NCBI GenBank assembly: GCA_963715895.1
Contig: OY970284.1
Coordinates: forward strand, 744,001 to 808,000
Source: JADGNZ01 sp963715895
GTDB taxonomy: Bacteria; Acidobacteriota; Thermoanaerobaculia; Gp7-AA8
Reading direction: 5' to 3'
DNA: 64,000 nt
The notes beneath the pieces are model-generated. The model searched no databases. It was not told the DNA's origin and was given only the letters and a program-made list of their open reading frames with translations. This document shows positions 7,988-16,181 of the stretch, piece by piece. Each line of letters begins with the position of its first letter. The first letter of the stretch is position 1. A program made the position numbers and the translations under genes.

Positions 7988-9324
7988 TCGGCCATCGTCA
8001 CTACACTACGGCGGACCTCCTCGCGTACATCGAGGAGAACGAAGAGGCGGTAGACGTTGCGACGGTCGCAATCGACGTCGCATCGTGTACTACCTGTGCC
8101 GACCGACTGCGTGAACTTGAGGCTTTTGGAAGCTTGCTGGCGGGTGAAGTGACGTTGAAGGAAGTGGATGTACCGACCGGTCAGCCGCCGGGAATCATGG
8201 ATGTACTCAGGGAAGTCGATCGTCTGTCGCGCGAGAAGCGATCGGCGGAACACGAGTTTGCGGCACTAATCGCGGAACCTCTAAAGATGTGGCCCGCCTA
8301 CTTCGCAGCGCACCCAGACGCACCGACGGAAGGCTTGCTTCGACGGATCACGGACGCGGCAATCGAAGAGCTCGATCGCAAGCCGGCACACTCTTTGGAG
8401 CTCCTGGACTCGGCAGACTGGATCGCTGAACGTGTCCAGGACCGATATGGGCAGCTCGAGTGTCGTAGCGAGGTCTGGAAGAACCGCGCGAATGCGCTGC
8501 GGACGCTCGGTCGCTACCAGGAGGCCCTGGACGCCACAGTGACGGCAGAACGGTTTGCGAAAGAGGTCCCAACCGGCGCCTTCATCCTAGCGCAGATCAT
8601 CTATACACGCGGCACGGTGCTCTTCAAGATGGCCCGTTTTGCGGACGCGATCAAGGCCGCACTGGACGCGAGCGACCGCTTCGCAGAATACGGCGATTCG
8701 AAGCGCGCGATCCACGCGCGGAATCTCGAAGCGATAGCGCTGACGGAACAGGGGGAAACCGCCGAGGGTCTTCGCGTTCACCTGCTCATTGCTCGGCAAT
8801 TGCAACAACTCGACGATCCGCAGATGACGGCATACGTCACTCAAAACATTGCTGTCTCCTATCGGCTTCTAGGCAACTACGACGCCGCGCGCGTCTACGC
8901 CATCGAGGCGCAAAGGCGCTTTCGCGAACTGGGATCCGAGTCGGAAGCTATTCGTGCGGAGTGGTCGCTGGGCGTGATCGATCTGCGCGTCGGCGAAACC
9001 GCGCCGGGATTGACACGGCTGCGCGGTGCGGCTGACGCATTCGAAGCGCTGGGGATGCTCGCCGATGCAGGCTTCGTGAAGCTGGCTTTGATCGAGGAAC
9101 TGTTGCGACTCGAGGAATGGGACGAGGCAGCCATGATGGCCGGCGAAGCGGCTGAAACGTTTGGCCGATCAGGCGCAAAACTTCATCTCAGCACCGCACT
9201 CTCCTTTCTCCGCGAAGCCGTTCAGGGACGTTCCGCGACTCCGGCGCTGGTCAGGTACGTGCGCGAGTACGTGACCGCGGACGAAGAGGGGCGAAGCTTC
9301 GAGCCGCCATCGCAGGTGCAGTAG
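7984..9324 (+). CDS. TPR protein with anti-sigma-like N-terminus
   Basis: The start is the ATG at 7984, overlapping the sigma stop by four bases; this gives 446 residues. The N-terminus has His residues (GHRHYTT), an acidic helix and a SCTTCADRLREL Cys pair, resembling the zinc-binding segment of anti-sigma factors. The remainder, about residues 100-440, is helical repeats of TPR type, for example WKNRANALRTLGRYQEALDA and TAYVTQNIAVSYRLLGNYDA. No transmembrane segment is visible, so unlike classical membrane anti-sigmas it should be cytoplasmic. Tight coupling to the sigma gene suggests it binds or senses for that factor. An alternative is a downstream effector with no anti-sigma role. Confidence 0.75.
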   Translation: MIGHRHYTTADLLAYIEENEEAVDVATVAIDVASCTTCADRLRELEAFGSLLAGEVTLKEVDVPTGQPPGIMDVLREVDRLSREKRSAEHEFAALIAEPLKMWPAYFAAHPDAPTEGLLRRITDAAIEELDRKPAHSLELLDSADWIAERVQDRYGQLECRSEVWKNRANALRTLGRYQEALDATVTAERFAKEVPTGAFILAQIIYTRGTVLFKMARFADAIKAALDASDRFAEYGDSKRAIHARNLEAIALTEQGETAEGLRVHLLIARQLQQLDDPQMTAYVTQNIAVSYRLLGNYDAARVYAIEAQRRFRELGSESEAIRAEWSLGVIDLRVGETAPGLTRLRGAADAFEALGMLADAGFVKLALIEELLRLEEWDEAAMMAGEAAETFGRSGAKLHLSTALSFLREAVQGRSATPALVRYVREYVTADEEGRSFEPPSQVQ

Positions 9325-9424
9325 TCCACCTCAGCGGAGCGAAGCAGTTAGAAGAGAGCAAAGGCCACGGATGCGGGACGAGCCACTCGATTAGGTTTGC
9401 GTTCATTCAGCTCGTTGCGGCATC

Positions 9425-9696
9425 GATCCAATTTGGAGCGGAATCGGTCCAATTTGGAGTGGCATCAATCCAATCTGGACCGATTTCAATCCAATCTGGA
9501 CCGATTTCAATCCGGCTGGAGCGGCATCAATCCAACTTGGATCGATTTCAGTCCAATCTGGATTGATTTCAATCCAATTTGGAGCGATTTCAATCCGGCT
9601 GGAGCGGCATCGAATCCAAGTTGATGCGATTTCGGACCAATTTGGACCGGTACCGGAACGATCCGATGCGAAATCGGAACGGCAGATATCGAAATC
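9425..9696. repeat. 21-bp tandem repeat array, about 13 units
   Basis: Thirteen adjoining units of 20-22 bp follow the consensus AATCCAATCTGGACCGATTTC. Units 3 and 4 are identical and the last three are the most diverged. Two 20-bp units and one 22-bp unit shift the frame, and no reading frame crosses the array, so it is not a protein repeat. The period equals about two helical turns, with short A/T tracts in phase. The rest of the 9325-9886 gap shows no gene. Confidence 0.8.
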
Positions 9697-9777
9697 AGCA
9701 ACATATAGTTGTCTGTTTCCACAACGCCGTGGTTATGGTTACTTTTTACCGGGCTGATACGTCTAACCAGAGTCGGA

Positions 9778-9817
9778 TCAGTTCAGACCAGCCCAGCATT
9801 GCTGTGGCGTGAACTGA
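9778..9817. promoter_or_regulatory. Inverted repeat upstream of 9887 gene
   Basis: TCAGTTCA (9778-9785) and TGAACTGA (9810-9817) are perfectly complementary around a 24-base loop and lie about 70 bp before the next start codon. It could be a leader hairpin or operator; nothing else identifies it. Confidence 0.3.
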
Positions 9818-9886
9818 CAGGCCAGGTATGGCCAAACGGTCGCCCCTATCTCACGAAGACGCGTAGTTGACGAAAGGAGATATGAC

Positions 9887-10516
9887 ATGACAGTCACCCC
9901 GAGCCCTACACCCACTCCCAACAGTCCGGCGGTCCTCGCCGCCACAACAGCCGACGCGATCGCAGCGCAACTTCGCACGATCGTCGGAACGTTGCAAACA
10001 GCCGTGCCCGGTCTTCTGAAGTTCGATGCGCGGCAGGTCAGGCGGATCGCGGCGAGCGCGAAATTCGGCAGCGAATCGATCGTACCGACGATCGACGTTT
10101 CTTCCTCGGTACCGAAGGCGAAGGACCGCGCCATGTTCGACGTCCATGCCGGTCAGCTGGCACTGCAGTTCCGCGATCAGGTCCTTCCGCTGGCAAAGCA
10201 GATCGGTGAGTTTGCCGCCGACCTCGAGTTCACCGTCGACAACATGCTGGCCGCTGCCGCAGTTCAGGCACTTCAGACATACAGATGGGCACAGCACGTG
10301 GTCCGGCAGCCGGACGGCGCCGAGTTGCAGAGTTATGTCGATCAGATGTCGAGCGCGGTGAAGAAAACGATCAATCACCGCAAACCGGCCGCCTCTACCC
10401 CGAAACCAACCCCGGCGCCCGCCGCCCCCGCGCACGGTTTTCTTCCGATCAAGAACCACGAGCCCGAGGACGTCGCGGACCGGTTCGAACAGGCCCTGCG
10501 AGACGTGACCGAATAA
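9887..10516 (+). CDS. Hypothetical helical protein with Pro/Ala-rich linker
   Basis: A 209-residue protein with an excellent ribosome site (AAAGGAGATAT). It opens with a Pro/Thr-rich tail (PSPTPTPNSP). A predicted all-helical body follows at about residues 20-160, for example FRDQVLPLAKQIGEFAADLE and MLAAAAVQALQTYRWAQHVV. A Pro/Ala linker and an acidic C-terminus (EDVADRFEQALRDVTE) end the chain. No signal peptide, membrane segment or catalytic motif is visible. I do not recognise the family. It stands alone as a single-gene unit with its own terminator immediately downstream, and the strong ribosome site suggests abundant expression. Confidence 0.7.
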   Translation: MTVTPSPTPTPNSPAVLAATTADAIAAQLRTIVGTLQTAVPGLLKFDARQVRRIAASAKFGSESIVPTIDVSSSVPKAKDRAMFDVHAGQLALQFRDQVLPLAKQIGEFAADLEFTVDNMLAAAAVQALQTYRWAQHVVRQPDGAELQSYVDQMSSAVKKTINHRKPAASTPKPTPAPAAPAHGFLPIKNHEPEDVADRFEQALRDVTE

Positions 10517-10523
10517 TCAGGGA

Positions 10524-10558
10524 CAGGCGTAGCGCCACCGGCGCTACGCCTGTTTTTT
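10524..10558 (+). terminator. Rho-independent terminator
   Basis: A perfect 13-bp stem (CAGGCGTAGCGCC, 10524-10536; GGCGCTACGCCTG, 10540-10552) with an ACC loop is followed by a run of six T. It ends the gene at 9887-10516, and its stem contains the stop codon of the convergent glycosyltransferase gene. Confidence 0.85.
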
Positions 10559-11653
10559 GCTGATCTCACGGTACAACTTCTCCAGCCTCGTGATCCGCAA
10601 CTCCTTCGAAAACCCGCGGTTGACGTGTTCTCGCGCGTTGGCGGCAACCCTCGTTCGTCGCGGCTCGTCATCGATCACCTCGGCGATGGCACGAGCGAGC
10701 GCCTTGACCTCCTTCGCCGGAATCAGCCAGCCGACCTCCGGCGAGGAGACGAGCTCACGGTTGCCGCCGCAGTCGGTGGCGATCACCGGCTTGCGCATGG
10801 CCATAGCCTCGCGGATCGTGCCGGTGATCCCGGTGCCGGCCCATGAGGCATCGACGACGACGTCGCACGAAGCAAAGACGTTCGGCATGTCGTCGCGATA
10901 CTCGACCGGCGTTACGCGGTCCGCGATGCCCCGCTCCTTCGCGTACGCACCGACTTCTCCGCGCTCGCTCTCATCGCGGCAGCCGATCAGCGCGAGATGC
11001 ACATGCGGATGCGCCGGAAGGATGGCGGCGACGGCGTCGATCAGCTCTCTCCACCCTTTCCACTCCCGTACACCGACCTGGGCGACCAGAAAGGCGTCAC
11101 CGGCGATCCCTTTTTCGCTCCGGAACGTTCTGGCGTCCCATTTCCCCGGATCGAAGAGTGTGACGTCGGTCCCGGCGTAGACGACTTCGACTTTCTCTGC
11201 CGGCAGGCCGCCGCTGTCGACGATCACGTGCTTGATCTGTTCGCAGACGGTAACGACGCGATCGACGCGGCGCGTGCGGTACTTGATGCGGTTCCAGAAA
11301 TCGAGCGGAAAGGAGACGCCGCGGTTGACGACGAACGCGCCAACGGGTTGCAGGAACGTAGCGGCCAGCGCCAGCGAATGGGCCACTCCCTTGTGCACGT
11401 GGACGACGTCCGGCTTCATCTCCCGAAAAAGGCGCCCCAGCTTCCAGGCGCTGATGACGTCGAACCCGCTGCGCATCGGCAGGCCGGCGAACGCCACGCC
11501 CGCCGCGCGCGCCTTCTCTTCCATCACATCGTCGGGACGGCTGACGATCGTGACTTCATGCCCACGCTCGCGCAGACCGGCTGCCGCCTGAAACATCTGG
11601 TGCACCGATCCGGTGTTGAACTGGTTGAATTCGAGGATCTGGAAGATGCGCAT
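10544..11653 (-). CDS. Glycosyltransferase family 4 (GT-B fold)
   Basis: The start is set at the ATG of MRIFQILEFNQFNTGSVHQM (11653), because the Gly/Ser-rich first loop of GT-B enzymes begins there; this gives 369 residues. An N-terminal acceptor domain (about 1-165, with VVHVHKG) is followed by a nucleotide-sugar domain with FLVAQVGVREWKGW and, near the C-terminus, GTGITGTIREAMAMRKPVIA and GGNRELV. The Glu of this EX7E-like segment contacts the donor sugar in family 4 enzymes. It probably adds a sugar to a lipopolysaccharide or exopolysaccharide intermediate at the cytoplasmic membrane. The acceptor cannot be predicted, and no other polysaccharide genes adjoin it. The gene is convergent with the previous one and divergent from the DUF1844 gene. 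Confidence 0.85.
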   Translation of the reverse strand: MRIFQILEFNQFNTGSVHQMFQAAAGLRERGHEVTIVSRPDDVMEEKARAAGVAFAGLPMRSGFDVISAWKLGRLFREMKPDVVHVHKGVAHSLALAATFLQPVGAFVVNRGVSFPLDFWNRIKYRTRRVDRVVTVCEQIKHVIVDSGGLPAEKVEVVYAGTDVTLFDPGKWDARTFRSEKGIAGDAFLVAQVGVREWKGWRELIDAVAAILPAHPHVHLALIGCRDESERGEVGAYAKERGIADRVTPVEYRDDMPNVFASCDVVVDASWAGTGITGTIREAMAMRKPVIATDCGGNRELVSSPEVGWLIPAKEVKALARAIAEVIDDEPRRTRVAANAREHVNRGFSKELRITRLEKLYREISKKQA

Positions 11654-11749
11654 CGGCGAGGGCGCGGATTGTAGCGGCGGTAGCGCGCAAGCGCGCACTT
11701 GCTATATCGTTTCCGGTCCCCGGAAGCACTTAAAAGTACTGAGATCACG

Positions 11750-12253
11750 ATGTCTGACAAACCAAAATCCGAGATCAAAGTAACCGATAAACGAATCTTC
11801 ACCGCCGAGGGGGAGATCCGCGAAGAATTCCGGCAGGAGATCAAGCCGGGCGATCCCTTCGCCGCGAAACCAGCCGAAAAAACGACCGAACAGCCGGCCG
11901 TGACAGCGGAGGCGAAGCCGGCGGAGAGGCGGCAGAGCGCCAGTCCCGAGCCGCCTCCCGAGGACCGGCGGAACAAGTCGATCGCCGACAAAGCGCAGAA
12001 TCCCGGCACTCCGCTGGCCGACTTCATCGAGCCGCTCATCGCCCAGGCGTACGTCTCGCTGGGCATGTTGCGCGATCCGTACGGCCAGAAACCGAAGATC
12101 GACGTCGGTGCCGCGCGTCAGATGATCGAGATCCTGACGATGCTCAAAGACAAAACCGCGGGTAATCTGACGCCGGACGAAGACGATTTCCTATCGACGC
12201 ATCTGGGAGAATTGAAGCTCGCGTTCGTCCAGCGAACGAAAAACATTACATGA
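11750..12253 (+). CDS. DUF1844 domain protein
   Basis: A 167-residue protein from the ATG at 11750 (MSDKPKSE). A charged, Pro-rich N-terminal half precedes the DUF1844 core at about residues 75-165, with PLADFIEPLIAQAYVSLGML, then AARQMIEILTMLKDKTAGNL and LGELKLAFVQRT. The family is a small soluble helical protein of unknown role in Acidobacteria and related phyla. Its stop overlaps the start of the following membrane protein by four bases, so the two are translationally coupled. The 96-bp gap upstream, shared with the divergent glycosyltransferase, holds a GCGCGC-AA-GCGCGC palindrome. Confidence 0.8.
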   Translation: MSDKPKSEIKVTDKRIFTAEGEIREEFRQEIKPGDPFAAKPAEKTTEQPAVTAEAKPAERRQSASPEPPPEDRRNKSIADKAQNPGTPLADFIEPLIAQAYVSLGMLRDPYGQKPKIDVGAARQMIEILTMLKDKTAGNLTPDEDDFLSTHLGELKLAFVQRTKNIT

Positions 12254-14091
12254 AATCCCGCCTGCTCCCGCTTCTCGCCGTGTGGGCGTGCCTGGTGTCG
12301 CGCATGGCACGCGCGGAGGAGCTTGCGCCCCGCGACATCTGGCCTCAGGCAACGTCAGCCGCGGATGCGGGCAATCTCGACGCGGCAGCCAAGAAGACCA
12401 GCGAGCTCACCGAAACCGGCAGAGCATACGGCATCAAGACATACCCCCTTTACGCGGTATCGGCCGCATCGCTGTCGCGCCAGGCCGCAAGGCAGGGAGT
12501 GAAGCCGGCCGCCGACTGGGCCGCCCGCGCGGCCGACGCGCTCGACCCCATCTCGCCGGCGGTTGCGTTCATCGGAGCGGATACCGCGGCCGACTCGAAG
12601 AACTGGGGCGCGGCGCTGACAGCGTCGTTCCGAGGCTTCGCCAACATCCTTCGCGACTATCGCTCGCGCCTCCTGGGACGAGCAGATTTTCTGATCACCC
12701 TTCTGCTGGCCCTCGCGCTGACCGCGGCAATCTTCGCCATCTCCCTCCTCGTCCGTTACGGCCGCGCAATGTCCCATGACTTCCGCGAGATTCTCGGTGG
12801 AAGGATGCACGGCGGGTCGGTCTCCGTTCTGGCGTTTGCTCTTCTTTTTCTGCCGATCTTTCTCTGGCTGGGACCGGGCTGGCTCATCTTCTACTGGTTC
12901 ATCATCTTCTTCAGCTACGCGAAGCCGGTTGAACGGATCCTGATCGTTTTTCTGTCGTTGCTGATCGCCGCCGCGCCGCTCGCGCTCGATCTGGCGTCGC
13001 ACTGGATCGCAGGTGTCGACAGCCCGGTCGTGATATCCGCCATCGCCAGTGAAGAGCGCAGTTATCAGCCCGACGCCCTCCGCCGCATGCAGGAGTTGGT
13101 CAACATCGTCCCTGATGACGCCGTGCTCCACCTCCTGATCGGGAACCTCTACCTGCAGGATGGCGACGAGCAACAGGCCAACCTTCACTACCGGCGCTCG
13201 GCCGATCTGCACGACAGCGCCGGCGCCCACGTGAATCTCGGAAATCTCCACTTCTTCAACAACGACTTCGCCACGGCGGTGACGGAGTACAACAAGGCCG
13301 AGACACTCGATCCCCGGCTGGCCATCGCCTTCTACGACGACTCCATCGCGCTCGGCGAGCTGTACAAGTTCGACCAGCAGGCGCAGAAGCTAGATCAGGC
13401 AAAGAAGATCGATCGCTCCTATACCGAACGCCTCAACTCCGAGCCGCCGGCGCAGAAAGTCGTTCTCTATCACCCGACGATTCCGCAGGCGTGGGCCGTG
13501 TCATCGAGCATCGCCAGGCGCGGCGTGGCCCGCTCGCTCTTCGGCAACTATGCCTGGTTCGATCCTACCGAGAGCGTGCGCAATCCGCTCACGCTCGGAG
13601 CAATTCTCACCCTGCTCCTGGCACCGCTCGTCTTTCTCAAGCGTCGCAGAGCGGGCTTCGCCGGCCAATGCATCAAGTGCGGCCGGACGTTCTGCCCCCG
13701 CTGCAAATCTGCGCACGAAAGCACCACGTTCTGCACGCAGTGCATCCACATCTACCTGAAACGTGACGGCGTCTCGATGGCCACGAAGCGCGCCAAGCTG
13801 GAAGAGGTCAGCGAGCATCTCGGCGGAGTGCTGACGCGCAATCGCTGGCTGGCCAGCTTCCTCCCCGGCTCGGCGCAGCTCATCGAAGGACGCACCGTGG
13901 CCGGCACCATCGGCGCCTTCGTCTTCGTCTTCTTCGTCTCTCTGGCCATTCTCTCCGGCCGTCTGGCTCCGGTGCTGGCGCCGGGAGAGGTGGCCAAGAC
14001 CATCGTCCGTATCGTGGCGATCGTTCTCGCTCTCATCCTCTGGCTTCTCATGACGCTGCCGATCTATCGGCGGCGGGTAACCGCGGTGTAG
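12250..14091 (+). CDS. TPR and zinc-ribbon multi-pass membrane protein
   Basis: A 613-residue protein with a signal peptide (MKSRLLPLLAVWACLVS) and an N-terminal soluble part. A cluster of membrane helices spans about 148-245, including FLITLLLALALTAAIFAISL. TPR-like repeats follow at about 275-395 (LIGNLYLQDGDEQQANLHYR, HVNLGNLHFFNNDFATAVTE). Another membrane helix precedes a zinc ribbon at about 474-500 (CIKCGRTFCPRC and FCTQC). Two C-terminal membrane helices end the chain. It overlaps the DUF1844 gene and is followed three bases later by the DUF4388 gene, so the three probably form one operon. The combination suggests a membrane scaffold, but its partner is unknown. Confidence 0.75.
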   Translation: MKSRLLPLLAVWACLVSRMARAEELAPRDIWPQATSAADAGNLDAAAKKTSELTETGRAYGIKTYPLYAVSAASLSRQAARQGVKPAADWAARAADALDPISPAVAFIGADTAADSKNWGAALTASFRGFANILRDYRSRLLGRADFLITLLLALALTAAIFAISLLVRYGRAMSHDFREILGGRMHGGSVSVLAFALLFLPIFLWLGPGWLIFYWFIIFFSYAKPVERILIVFLSLLIAAAPLALDLASHWIAGVDSPVVISAIASEERSYQPDALRRMQELVNIVPDDAVLHLLIGNLYLQDGDEQQANLHYRRSADLHDSAGAHVNLGNLHFFNNDFATAVTEYNKAETLDPRLAIAFYDDSIALGELYKFDQQAQKLDQAKKIDRSYTERLNSEPPAQKVVLYHPTIPQAWAVSSSIARRGVARSLFGNYAWFDPTESVRNPLTLGAILTLLLAPLVFLKRRRAGFAGQCIKCGRTFCPRCKSAHESTTFCTQCIHIYLKRDGVSMATKRAKLEEVSEHLGGVLTRNRWLASFLPGSAQLIEGRTVAGTIGAFVFVFFVSLAILSGRLAPVLAPGEVAKTIVRIVAIVLALILWLLMTLPIYRRRVTAV

Positions 14092-14094
14092 ACC

Positions 14095-15396
14095 ATGGCT
14101 CTCGAAGGAACCCTCAAAGACTTCAGCCTGGCGGATATCTTCCAGCTCATCGGGCTGCAGCGGAAGACCGGCGTGCTGACGCTGCGCGCCAAGGACGACA
14201 CCGTGACCGTGACGTTTCTCGACGGCAAAGTCGTCGGCGCCGATTCGTTGAGCCATCGCCTCGAGAACCGCCTCGGACATGTGCTCATCCGCGGAGAGCT
14301 GCTGACTCAGGACCAGCTCAACCGCGCTCTCGAGATCCAGAAAGAGACGCTGCAGCGCCTCGGTTTCATCCTCGTCCACTACGGAATCATCTCGGTCGAC
14401 TCCCTCAAGCAGGCCATCCAGCTCCAGATCATGCAGATCGTCTTCCGTCTCTTCCGCTGGAAGGATGGCGATTACCACTTCTCACAGGAAACGACGATCG
14501 AATACGACCGCGACTATGTTGTCCCGGTCAGCGCCGAATCGATCCTGATGGAAGGGGCGCGGATGATCGACGAATGGCCGATCATCGAGAAGCGCATCCG
14601 CTCCTACGACATGGTCTTCCGCAAGAAGCTGACGGACCAGGAGATCGTCGTCGTCGGTGCCGAGGATGCGGACGAGGTCGACTTCGACTACGACGCCACA
14701 CCGATGCGTCGCCGCAAACAGATCGCCGGCGACAGGATCCGCATCTCGCGCGAGGAGAAGGCCATCTACGACATGGTCGACGGCACGATGAGCGTGCGCG
14801 ACGTCCTGGAGTTATCGAAGTTTTCGGAGTTCGACACGGCCAAGGCGCTGTACGAGCTGCTCACGCGCGACCTCATCGAGGAGGTGCGCGGCAGCGCCGC
14901 CGCGGCAGTACTGGCGCAGGTGACACCACTCGACGAGAGCGAGGTTGCCGAGACGCCGGTTCCATTGCCGCTAGTGGCCGTGCTGGCGCTGCTGGCCATC
15001 CTTTCGCTGGCCACGTCCTTCCGCAATCCGCTCAACTCGCTTTATCCGCTCGGCCCCGCACAGCGCGCGTCGTCCGTCGCGGAAACGCGCAAGGCAATCT
15101 CCATCGAGCGCATCGAACAGATCGGCGAAGCGGTCGAAGCCTACAGCCTCGTCAACGGCCATCTGCCGCCGCGGCTCTCCGACCTCACACCCGTCTACAT
15201 CTCGCCGTCTCTCCTGCACGACCCCTGGGGCCACGCATACAAGTATCTACCCCAGCCGCAGCGCTACCTCGTCATCGGCTTCACTCCCGACGAGAAACCC
15301 GACACGGATCTTTTCCTCTCCCACGTCATCGACGCCGGCGCCCCGTCCGCCGCCGCGTCGAAGCCGGTCACAGGAGGAATCCAGCTCCTCGATTAG
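14095..15396 (+). CDS. DUF4388 protein with C-terminal pseudopilin-like domain
   Basis: A 433-residue protein whose N-terminus (1-120) is a DUF4388/PATAN-type domain: LKDFSLADIFQLIGLQRKTG and the beta-strand LDGKVVGADS. A helical segment (LLTQDQLNRALEIQKETLQ) resembles the N-terminal domain of GspE/PilB ATPases. A winged-helix-like region around 215-265 (AIYDMVDGTMSVRDVLELS) follows, then one membrane helix (VPLPLVAVLALLAILSLA). The periplasmic tail (IEQIGEAVEAYSLVNGHLPP, then LHDPWGHAYKY) has the sequence style of type II secretion/type IV pilus G-like pseudopilins. This suggests a signalling or assembly factor linking cytoplasmic sensing to the envelope. Exact function is inferred only from domain content. 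Confidence 0.8.
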   Translation: MALEGTLKDFSLADIFQLIGLQRKTGVLTLRAKDDTVTVTFLDGKVVGADSLSHRLENRLGHVLIRGELLTQDQLNRALEIQKETLQRLGFILVHYGIISVDSLKQAIQLQIMQIVFRLFRWKDGDYHFSQETTIEYDRDYVVPVSAESILMEGARMIDEWPIIEKRIRSYDMVFRKKLTDQEIVVVGAEDADEVDFDYDATPMRRRKQIAGDRIRISREEKAIYDMVDGTMSVRDVLELSKFSEFDTAKALYELLTRDLIEEVRGSAAAAVLAQVTPLDESEVAETPVPLPLVAVLALLAILSLATSFRNPLNSLYPLGPAQRASSVAETRKAISIERIEQIGEAVEAYSLVNGHLPPRLSDLTPVYISPSLLHDPWGHAYKYLPQPQRYLVIGFTPDEKPDTDLFLSHVIDAGAPSAAASKPVTGGIQLLD

Positions 15397-15512
15397 GCCG
15401 GCATGGCCCCTGTCCATTGCTCGGCCAGCATCTTCTTTTTCATCGTTCTGCCGCGCAGACTCCTCGCTTTCGAATACGCCGACGTGCGACGCTGTTCCTC
15501 AGCCCGGTCCGA

Positions 15513-16181
15513 ATGAAGTACGCAATCCTCCTCCTGCTTTTTTCTGCCAGCGCTGCGTTCGCCGCAACGCCGGCGTTACCTCTCGTGGAAGTGCCGTCCA
15601 CTCAGGGGACGTCGGATACGCTCGTCGTCTTCGTTTCCGGAGACGGCGGGTGGGCAGCCATCGACCGCGAAATCTCCAAGGTTCTGGGCTCGGAGGGGAT
15701 GCCTGTCGTCGGCCTGAACGCCCTGCAATACTTCTGGAAGAAGCGGACGCCGGAAGAGGCATCGCACGATCTCGCCACGATCATCAACCGCTACCTCGGC
15801 GGGTGGCACAAATCACGGGCGTTGCTGGTCGGCTACTCACGAGGCGCCGACGTGCTGCCGGCAATGGTCAGCCGGCTTCCGGCCGACACACAGGCAAAGG
15901 TCCGCATGCTGGTGCTTCTCAGTCCGAGCTCGAAGGTCGAGTTCGAGTTTCATGTCGCCGACTGGATGCACAACTCCTCGGCGGGCACACCCGTGAAACC
16001 CGAGGTCGACAAACTCGGCTCACAACGCATCCTCTGCCTTTCAGGCCAGGATGATCCCGACTCCCTCTGCCGCGAGCTCACCGGACGCCCGAACATCGAG
16101 ATCGTCACCCTAAAGGGATCTCACCACTTCGATGGCGGCTACGGCAAACTCGGGCAGATCATCACCGAGCACCTCAAGTGA
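15513..16181 (+). CDS. AcvB/VirJ-like alpha/beta hydrolase, first of a tandem pair
   Basis: A 222-residue protein from the ATG at 15513, with a signal peptide (MKYAILLLLFSASAAFAA). The core matches the AcvB/VirJ family: the FVSGDGGWAAID motif, the nucleophile elbow GYSRGADVLP (Ser as nucleophile) and the late catalytic His in GSHHFDGGYG. In Agrobacterium, AcvB/VirJ proteins act in the periplasm, where AcvB hydrolyses lysyl-phosphatidylglycerol. A similar lipid role is plausible here, but no lysyl-PG synthase is visible nearby. The stop overlaps the next gene by four bases. The 116-bp upstream gap begins with a partial copy of a post-stop repeat (TAGGCCGGCATGG). Confidence 0.8.
   Translation: MKYAILLLLFSASAAFAATPALPLVEVPSTQGTSDTLVVFVSGDGGWAAIDREISKVLGSEGMPVVGLNALQYFWKKRTPEEASHDLATIINRYLGGWHKSRALLVGYSRGADVLPAMVSRLPADTQAKVRMLVLLSPSSKVEFEFHVADWMHNSSAGTPVKPEVDKLGSQRILCLSGQDDPDSLCRELTGRPNIEIVTLKGSHHFDGGYGKLGQIITEHLK

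Noticed and set aside
9397..9624. A protein of SNLDRFQ heptads read from the 21-bp array
   Set aside because: A 20-bp unit shifts the frame midway so the peptide pattern breaks, there is no ribosome site, and only a TTG start is available.
14574..16181. A long plus frame running from the DUF4388 gene into the first VirJ gene
   Set aside because: The first 300 residues are an Arg-rich out-of-frame read of the DUF4388 gene; only the part from 15513 is a real protein.
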